Shown here: in pieces, positions 58,523 to 64,000 of the stretch | How the letters are laid out: every line of letters begins with the position of its first letter | Position numbering within the stretch: the stretch's first letter is position 1 | Source: Candidatus Rifleibacteriota bacterium | GTDB lineage: Bacteria; Muiribacteriota; Ozemobacteria; Ozemobacterales; Ozemobacteraceae | Reading direction: 5' to 3' | Assembly: GCA_024710355.1 (NCBI GenBank) | Contig: JANJUX010000056.1 | Location: 106,810-170,809, forward strand | Length of the DNA stretch: 64,000 nt | Translations under genes and position numbers: made by a program | The notes under the pieces: generated by a model | What the model saw: the letters and a program-made list of their open reading frames with translations, nothing else | Databases searched by the model: none | What the model was told of the DNA's origin: nothing

Positions 58523-59506
58523 ATGACTAAAAGGCCGCTGCGCATCGTCTTCATGGGTTGCCCGGACTTTGCCGTACCCTCGCTGCGGGCCCTCGCCGAC
58601 GATGCCGACTTCGAAATCGCCGCGGTCTACTGCATGCCCGACCGGCCGAAAGGCCGCGGTAAAAAGCCGGCTCCGACACCGGTCAAGACCTTCGCCCTCG
58701 AACGCGGCTTTGCGGTACATACTCCGGCCACCTTCCGCAATGCCCCCGAAGAAATTGAAACTCTGCGCTCCTTCGCCCCCGACTACCTGGTTGTTGTCGC
58801 TTACGGCCTGATACTGCCACAGTCGGTTCTCGACATTCCGAAAATCGCCCCGGTCAACCTGCATGCTTCGCTTCTACCTGAATTCCGTGGCCCGGCGCCG
58901 ATTCACCAGGCAATGCTGCTCGGCCGAAAAATTACCGGCAATACGGTGATGCTGATGAGCAAAGGCATGGACGAAGGCGACATGCTCGCGGTCGGGCAGA
59001 CACCGATCAGCGAAAACGACGACCTGGGATCACTGCACGACCGGTTGAGTTCAGAAGGCGCGGCTCTTCTGGCCAACACGCTCAAAGAATTTGCAGCCGG
59101 CAGAATCAGGCCGGTACCACAGAATCATGCGCAGGCCACCTACACCAGCAAAATCAGTTCGCAGACCGCTCACATCGACTGGAACCGCCCGGCCGACGAG
59201 ATCCGCAATCTGATCTACGCGATGAGCCCTTTCCCGGGCGCCTGGTTTGCCGATGGCGACGAACGCATAAAAGTTTTTCGCGCCACCGTCGAGAATTGCC
59301 CCGGCAGTCAACCCGCCGGTACAGTGCTCAGCCAGAGCCCGACCGAGGGTATCAGGGTCGTCTGCGGCAATAATACGGTATTGAAGCTTCTCGAACTGCA
59401 GCGCGCCGGCAAGGGGCGCCTTTGCTGCGCCGATTTTCTGCGCGGCTGTCAGCTAAAATCAGCGATTCTCGTCAGCGGTACAGACGAAATTTCATCTGAT
59501 GCTTGA
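58523..59506 (+). CDS. fmt: Methionyl-tRNA formyltransferase
   Basis: 327 residues. MGCPDFAVPSLRAL, VVAYGLILPQSVLD, the catalytic block NLHASLLPEFRGPAPIHQA (Asn, His), LMSKGMDEGDMLA with the catalytic Asp, and INWNRPADEIRNLI-like segment for tRNA binding. Supplies formyl-Met-tRNA for initiation and is removed later by Def; the two adjoin with no gap. Confidence 0.96.
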   Translation: MTKRPLRIVFMGCPDFAVPSLRALADDADFEIAAVYCMPDRPKGRGKKPAPTPVKTFALERGFAVHTPATFRNAPEEIETLRSFAPDYLVVVAYGLILPQSVLDIPKIAPVNLHASLLPEFRGPAPIHQAMLLGRKITGNTVMLMSKGMDEGDMLAVGQTPISENDDLGSLHDRLSSEGAALLANTLKEFAAGRIRPVPQNHAQATYTSKISSQTAHIDWNRPADEIRNLIYAMSPFPGAWFADGDERIKVFRATVENCPGSQPAGTVLSQSPTEGIRVVCGNNTVLKLLELQRAGKGRLCCADFLRGCQLKSAILVSGTDEISSDA

Positions 59507-59570
59507 AAGAAAAAGGTCAGTTGTGTTAAAAATTACGGTGCTAATCTGCAACTGACAAGGAGTTTTTCCG

Positions 59571-60242
59571 GTGGGAACTAAACTGGCTCCTCCTCAGGCG
59601 ACGATCAAGAGATTGTCTATCTATCTTCGTTACCTGAACGGCCTTGACGGAGATGGTGTCAAAGTTATTTCATCACACGACCTCGCCCGCAAGCTTGGTC
59701 TCAACCCGGCCCAGGTTCGCAAGGATCTTGCATATTTCGGAGAATTTGGCAAACGTGGCGTCGGTTATTCAGTCAAAAAGCTGCGCGACCATATTGTCAA
59801 AATCCTTGGCCTGCAGAAAATCCGCAAGGTTGCCATTGTCGGCGCCGGCGGCCGCCTTGGCACAGCCCTGGCAATGTACACCGGCTTCGAAAAACGCAAT
59901 TTCAAGGTCTGCGCCCTCTTCGACAACGATCCTGCCCTCATCGGCACGACTCTCGAACATCTCGGGCAGATTTCGCCGGTAAGCGAGCTGCCAAAACTCG
60001 TTAAAGAGCGCGAAATTGAAATTCTCATTCTCACCGTTCCAGCCAGAGCCGTAAAAGAAGTCTATGACATGGTCATGCTTTCGGGTGTGCGTGCGGTTCT
60101 GAATTTTGCGCCGTTCAAGCTCATCTCTACCGAAAACGTTCTGGTACACAATGTCGATCTTACCACCGAGCTTGAATCGCTCAGTTACCACCTCTGCCTG
60201 CAGGAATCAGGTATACCCGTCGAACCCGACGATGAAACCTGA
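59571..60242 (+). CDS. rex: Redox-sensing transcriptional repressor Rex
   Basis: Binds NADH/NAD+ and controls fermentation and respiration genes. 223 residues from a GTG with AAGGAG upstream. N-terminal winged helix with SHDLARKLGLNPAQVRKDLAYFGEFG, the usual Rex reading of its operator, then a Rossmann domain (VAIVGAGGRLGTALAMYTGF) and the C-terminal PFKLI region. Presence of Rex points to fermentative or flexible redox metabolism. A candidate promoter (TTGAAA at 59503, TTAAAA at 59526) lies upstream. Confidence 0.95.
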   Translation: MGTKLAPPQATIKRLSIYLRYLNGLDGDGVKVISSHDLARKLGLNPAQVRKDLAYFGEFGKRGVGYSVKKLRDHIVKILGLQKIRKVAIVGAGGRLGTALAMYTGFEKRNFKVCALFDNDPALIGTTLEHLGQISPVSELPKLVKEREIEILILTVPARAVKEVYDMVMLSGVRAVLNFAPFKLISTENVLVHNVDLTTELESLSYHLCLQESGIPVEPDDET

Positions 60243-60268
60243 GCAAATACCCCAGAACTGGAGTTTTC

Positions 60269-60634
60269 ATGAGTCTAACCATTGAAAGCCAGCAGCATGA
60301 AAACAATGTTGTTGTAATCGCCGTTCATGGCGAAATTACCTTCGAAAATTCTGATCAGCTGCGCGATCGGCTCGATCAGCACTGCGAGCAGAATCAGGTT
60401 CGCATCGTCATCGATCTTGCCGGTCTCAAATACATGAGTTCAGCCGGAATGGGCGTTCTCGTGCATGGTCTCAAAAACACCCGTGCCAAGGGTGGCGACC
60501 TGCGTCTGATCAACCTTAACGACAAGATGCGCCGGGTTTTTCTCATCACCCAGTTCACGCACCATTTTGTCGTTCTCAAAAACCTCGAGGAAGCTGTCGC
60601 CAGCTTTGCCTCACCAGCCGAAAGCAGCAGGTGA
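60269..60634 (+). CDS. STAS-domain anti-sigma factor antagonist
   Basis: 121 residues forming one STAS domain. IVIDLAGLKYMSSAGMGVLVHG carries the usual phosphorylatable Ser (57 or 58), as in SpoIIAA/RsbV. Such proteins free a sigma factor or other partner from a kinase/anti-sigma. No anti-sigma kinase is nearby. Its stop overlaps the ribosome-site region of rel, suggesting coupling. Confidence 0.88.
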   Translation: MSLTIESQQHENNVVVIAVHGEITFENSDQLRDRLDQHCEQNQVRIVIDLAGLKYMSSAGMGVLVHGLKNTRAKGGDLRLINLNDKMRRVFLITQFTHHFVVLKNLEEAVASFASPAESSR

Positions 60635-60640
60635 TCGACC

Positions 60641-62851
60641 ATTTCTCTCGAAAAGATATTCGCAGCGGTAAAACAATACAACCCCGACGCAGAACTTGAC
60701 CGCATCGAAAAAGCCTACAGATTTGCCGAAGAATGCCACAAGGACCAGTTCAGAGCCTCTGGCGAACCATACTTTCTTCACCCGGAATCAGTGGCCCTGA
60801 TCGTTGCTGCCGAACTCAAACTCGACTCGACCTCTATCTGTGCCGCACTTCTGCATGATGTCATCGAAGACACTGCCGCCACCACCGCCGATATCGAAAA
60901 GATGTTCGGCCCGGTCATGGCCCAGCTGGTCGAAGGCGTCACCAAGCTCAACAAAATGTTTTTCAGCTCGGCGTCAGCGGCACAGGCGGCCAACTTCCGC
61001 AAAATGCTATTCGCGATGACCAATGACGTGCGCGTCATTCTCATCAAGCTTGCCGACCGCCTGCACAATATCAGAACCCTGCAGTTTCTGCCCGAAGTGA
61101 AGCAGAAGTACGTAGCCCGCGAAACTCTCGAAATCTACGCTCCCCTCGCCCACCGCCTCGGTATCAACAAGATAAAATCAGAACTCGAAGAGACCTCTTT
61201 CCGTTTTCTGCAGCCGGAAAAAGCGAAAGAAATCTTCGATTTCCTCAATTCAACAGGCCTGGAAGGCGACGTTAAGCTTAAAGAGGCCATGAATCAGATC
61301 GAGGAACACCTCAAAGAATTCCATATCGAGGCCAAAATCAGCGGGCGCCCGAAGCAGGCCTATTCGATCTATAACAAGACGATCAAATACAACACCGGCC
61401 TCGACGGACTCTACGACTTTCTTGGCATCAGAATTCTCACCGAATCGGTCAAAGACTGCTACGCCGCCCTCGGCATGGTTCACAAATACTGGAAACCGAT
61501 TCCGGGCCGTTTCAAAGACTATATTGCGGTTCCGAAGCCGAACATGTACCAGTCGCTTCACACCACCGTCATCTTCGACGGCAAGCCGCTCGAAGTGCAG
61601 ATCAGAACCGAAGAGATGCACCGCATCGCCGAAGAGGGCATCGCCGCCCACTGGGATTACAAAGAAACCGCCGGCAAGGAAAGCGCTCCCGACTACAAAG
61701 AAAAGCTTTCATGGCTGCGCAACCTCATCGACTGGTATCAGGACGTCAAAGACGCTTCTGAATTCATGGAAACGGTCAAGGTCGAGCTGTTTCAGTATCA
61801 TGTCTACGTTTTCACGCCGAAGGGCGACGTCATCGAACTGCCCAACGGCAGCACGCCGATCGACTTTGCCTATACCATCCATACCGACATCGGGCATCGC
61901 TGCTGTGGCGCCAAGGTCAACGGGCATATCGTTCCGCTCGAATACCGGCTGCAGAATGGCGATATCGTTTCGATTCTCACCAACAAGAACCAGAAGGGCC
62001 CGAGCCGCGACTGGTTGAAGATTGTCGGCAGCGCCAGCGCCAAACGCAAGATTCGCATCTGGCTGAAAAAGGAATTTCGTGACGAATACATCATCAGCGG
62101 CGAACGCGATTTTCTCGAAGCTTTTCAGAGGCTTGGCGGTGACCGCGAAACCGAAAAAACCTTCAAGACCGGTGGTTTCAACAACAAGGTCAAAGAACTT
62201 GGCTTTCCGTCAGTCGAAGAGCTCTATGCCGGCATCGGCGCCGGCGAGATCCGCGCTCAGCAGGTAATCGGCAAGCTTTTTCCCGATCTGATCACGAAAT
62301 CGCAGCCGAAACCGCAGACGATCGCCAAAAACATCACGCGGCGCGAGAAGGCCCGCAAAAAGGCCAGCAAAGGCCCGCGCATCATCGTTGGCGGCCTTGA
62401 AGATGCGCTGATCAAGATGTCGCGCTGCTGCAACCCGATTCCGGGCGACGAAATCATTGGTTACATTACCCGCGGCCGGGGTGTCACCGTACACAAGAAA
62501 GACTGCCCGAACGCACAGAACCTGAAGAACGACACTGAAGACCGCCTGATCGACGTCAGATGGGATCTCGGCATCGTCGACGAAGTGCTCGGCGAAGGCG
62601 ATTATCTCGCCAAGATCCGCATCGAGACGACCGACCGCAAGGGCATGCTCAACTCGGTCACCAGCGTTATTGCCAATCAGGGCATCAATATTCATTCGGC
62701 GTCGGCCAAGACCACGAAGCAGAAGACCGGGGTTCTCGATTTTTCAATCGAGGTCAGGGATTCCGGCATGCTCGACGGTCTGCTGCGTGCAGTTTCGCGT
62801 CTCATAGGCGTTACCAGAGCTTACCGCGTCGACCACCCCGCGACAAAATAG
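60641..62851 (+). CDS. rel: Bifunctional (p)ppGpp synthetase/hydrolase Rel, probable ATT start
   Basis: Homology to RelA/SpoT runs upstream of the first ATG/GTG/TTG codon (GTG 60791) back to an ATT at 60641 (ISLEKIFAAVKQYNPDAELD), and the frame closes at the STAS stop just before it. A good site AGGTGAT ends six bases before that ATT. From there it is 736 residues, the normal length. Domains: HD hydrolase with HD at about 72-73 (LLHDVIEDT) and RLHNIRTL; synthetase (GLYDFLGIRI, PIPGRFKDYIA, YQSLHT); TGS (VYVFTPKGDVIELP); a zinc-finger/helical region; and C-terminal ACT (ETTDRKGMLNSVTSVIA). Both active centres look complete. Whether a starting ATT is used cannot be shown from sequence. Confidence 0.9.
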   Translation: MSLEKIFAAVKQYNPDAELDRIEKAYRFAEECHKDQFRASGEPYFLHPESVALIVAAELKLDSTSICAALLHDVIEDTAATTADIEKMFGPVMAQLVEGVTKLNKMFFSSASAAQAANFRKMLFAMTNDVRVILIKLADRLHNIRTLQFLPEVKQKYVARETLEIYAPLAHRLGINKIKSELEETSFRFLQPEKAKEIFDFLNSTGLEGDVKLKEAMNQIEEHLKEFHIEAKISGRPKQAYSIYNKTIKYNTGLDGLYDFLGIRILTESVKDCYAALGMVHKYWKPIPGRFKDYIAVPKPNMYQSLHTTVIFDGKPLEVQIRTEEMHRIAEEGIAAHWDYKETAGKESAPDYKEKLSWLRNLIDWYQDVKDASEFMETVKVELFQYHVYVFTPKGDVIELPNGSTPIDFAYTIHTDIGHRCCGAKVNGHIVPLEYRLQNGDIVSILTNKNQKGPSRDWLKIVGSASAKRKIRIWLKKEFRDEYIISGERDFLEAFQRLGGDRETEKTFKTGGFNNKVKELGFPSVEELYAGIGAGEIRAQQVIGKLFPDLITKSQPKPQTIAKNITRREKARKKASKGPRIIVGGLEDALIKMSRCCNPIPGDEIIGYITRGRGVTVHKKDCPNAQNLKNDTEDRLIDVRWDLGIVDEVLGEGDYLAKIRIETTDRKGMLNSVTSVIANQGINIHSASAKTTKQKTGVLDFSIEVRDSGMLDGLLRAVSRLIGVTRAYRVDHPATK

Positions 62852-62857
62852 GCATTT

Positions 62858-63841
62858 ATGGCCAAAAGCAGAAAAAGCGGCGATTCTGAAGAGCAGCAGG
62901 CGACTGCGGTTGATCTGATTGCACTTCTGACCCCGCCAGGCTGTGACGGGCTCTACGAAGGCGAGGTCGTCATGCCCGACGCCGATTTCGATTTCGATCA
63001 GCTGGCCGCTGCCGCCCCCGAACCCGAACCGGCAGAAGCAAAAAAACCGGTCGGGCCAGCAACGGGCAAACCGGTTTCGCCGACCGCAAAGCCCGGCCAA
63101 CCAACAACCCCGGCCAAAATGCGGCCGCCACCGACCTCTGCCGAAGAATACGAGACTCTTGCCAGAGCCAGCGCTCCGTCGAGCTTCAGAGCCAGTGCCA
63201 CGCCGGCAGCGCCTTCGGGCGAGAAGCCGGGGTCGGCACGACTGCAGCCGCTTGCCGAGATTCCCGGTGATACGCTCGACAAGGTTGCCGCTGAAATTGC
63301 CGAATGCACCCGCTGCGACCTGTGCAAAACCCGCAACAAAACGGTTCCGGGGGTGGGTAACCCGAAAGCCCGCCTCGTGTTTATCGGTGAGGCCCCTGGT
63401 GCCGACGAAGACGCCAGCGGTGTTCCGTTTGTCGGGCGTGCCGGCCAGCATCTCGACAAGATTCTCGCCGCCGCCGGATTCAAGCGTGAAGAAATCTACA
63501 TCTGCAACATTCTTAAATGCCGCCCTCCCGGCAACCGCAATCCGACCCTTTCGGAGATGCTTGTCTGCACGCCATTTCTGCAGCGACAGCTGCGACTGAT
63601 CGAGCCGAAGTTGATCGGCTGCCTCGGAAACGTCGCCATCAAATTCGTCATCGGTCCTGATTCACCCGGTATTACGCGCATTCACGGCCAATGGTTCACT
63701 TCGATTTTCGGTGTTCCGGCCATGGCCATGTACCACCCGTCGTATCTGATCCGCGACACCAGCCGCGAGAAGGGCAGCCCCAACTGGCAGATGTGGCAGG
63801 ACATCCAGGCACTCAAGAAGCGCTACGATGAACTAGGATAG
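62858..63841 (+). CDS. Family 4 uracil-DNA glycosylase with long N-terminal extension
   Basis: 327 residues. Residues 1-145 are low-complexity and acidic or Pro/Ala-rich, probably disordered. The UDG fold follows: the Fe-S ligands CTRCDLC, VPGVGNPKARLVFIGEAPGADED (active-site GEAPG), GRAGQHLDKIL, NILKCRPPGNR and MYHPSYL near the end. Family 4 enzymes excise uracil from DNA. Six bases after rel. A similar extension occurs in other phage SPO1-type glycosylases, but its role here is unknown. Confidence 0.92.
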   Translation: MAKSRKSGDSEEQQATAVDLIALLTPPGCDGLYEGEVVMPDADFDFDQLAAAAPEPEPAEAKKPVGPATGKPVSPTAKPGQPTTPAKMRPPPTSAEEYETLARASAPSSFRASATPAAPSGEKPGSARLQPLAEIPGDTLDKVAAEIAECTRCDLCKTRNKTVPGVGNPKARLVFIGEAPGADEDASGVPFVGRAGQHLDKILAAAGFKREEIYICNILKCRPPGNRNPTLSEMLVCTPFLQRQLRLIEPKLIGCLGNVAIKFVIGPDSPGITRIHGQWFTSIFGVPAMAMYHPSYLIRDTSREKGSPNWQMWQDIQALKKRYDELG

Positions 63842-63864
63842 ACGCGGATAGCAAATAAGGGCCA

Positions 63865-64000
<136 letters not shown>

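Noticed and set aside
59521..59545. Rex operator upstream of rex
   Set aside because: TTGTGTTAA resembles one half-site, but the complementary half is missing.

Overview
The window comes from a Gram-negative-type (diderm) bacterium of about 54-56% GC: it encodes an outer-membrane secretin, lipid II flippase, DapF and secreted lipoproteins. Housekeeping gene order (yicC-remA-rpoZ-[coaBC slot]-priA-def-fmt, and obgE-nadD-yqeK-LCP) and the regulator Rex resemble Firmicutes-like and deep-branching lineages. Together with the very large Tad/TadG complement this suggests an uncultivated diderm phylum (Riflebacteria-like is my guess, low confidence). No rRNA, tRNA or CRISPR array is visible.

Layout. 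(1) 1-5659, minus strand: a tight operon obgE > nadD-yqeK fusion > LCP protein > queA > tgt, with tgt running off the left edge. (2) 5807-9015, plus: a DegT/DnrJ aminotransferase with its own promoter and terminator, then a Wzz/BY-kinase-like polysaccharide co-polymerase. (3) 9037-28248, plus: a complete Tad-type secretion/pilus locus: prepilin peptidase, CpaB, CpaC secretin, a receiver-domain/TadZ fusion, CpaF ATPase, TadB, TadC, a DUF192 protein, a beta-sandwich lipoprotein, then two TadE-like pseudopilins and three paralogous TadG-like proteins. Two of the three TadG-like proteins exceed 900 residues and carry a shared Cys-rich insert of roughly 540 residues. Sigma-54-like promoters precede the TadG/TadE blocks. 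(4) 28316-33299: ridA on minus, then a plus operon with a small secreted protein, a TPR protein, a presenilin-like membrane protein, dapF and an AMMECR1 protein. (5) 33403-37809: three type IV/II-like pseudopilins plus a membrane-anchored TPR-like protein. (6) 37886-40387: a MITE-like inverted repeat, then pnp and rpsO on minus. (7) 40661-46824: an RlmD-type methyltransferase, a hybrid sensor kinase, a PHP phosphoesterase, an unknown exported protein, murJ and a tiny Cys/His/Asp-rich secreted peptide. (8) 47131-52902: a giant parvulin-type chaperone, an S4 protein, rsmA, tcdA and tatD. (9) 52948-63841: microsatellite-like repeats, then yicC-remA-rpoZ-CoaBC-like-priA-def-fmt-rex-STAS-rel-udg. 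(10) From about 63865 to the right edge: the 3' end of a group II intron on the minus strand.

How the parts work together. Regions 3 and 5 each encode pseudopilin-type export substrates. The single prepilin peptidase at 9037 could mature both sets. The TadZ fusion and CpaF would localise and power assembly through CpaC. The three large TadG-like proteins and the lipoprotein are the likely surface or tip components and are the least explained part of the window. Other points worth attention: a degenerate CoaBC-like protein in the coaBC position with no gmk beside it, a parvulin domain split by an inserted beta-sandwich, an apparent ATT start codon for the (p)ppGpp synthetase, and an apparently leaderless yicC transcript.
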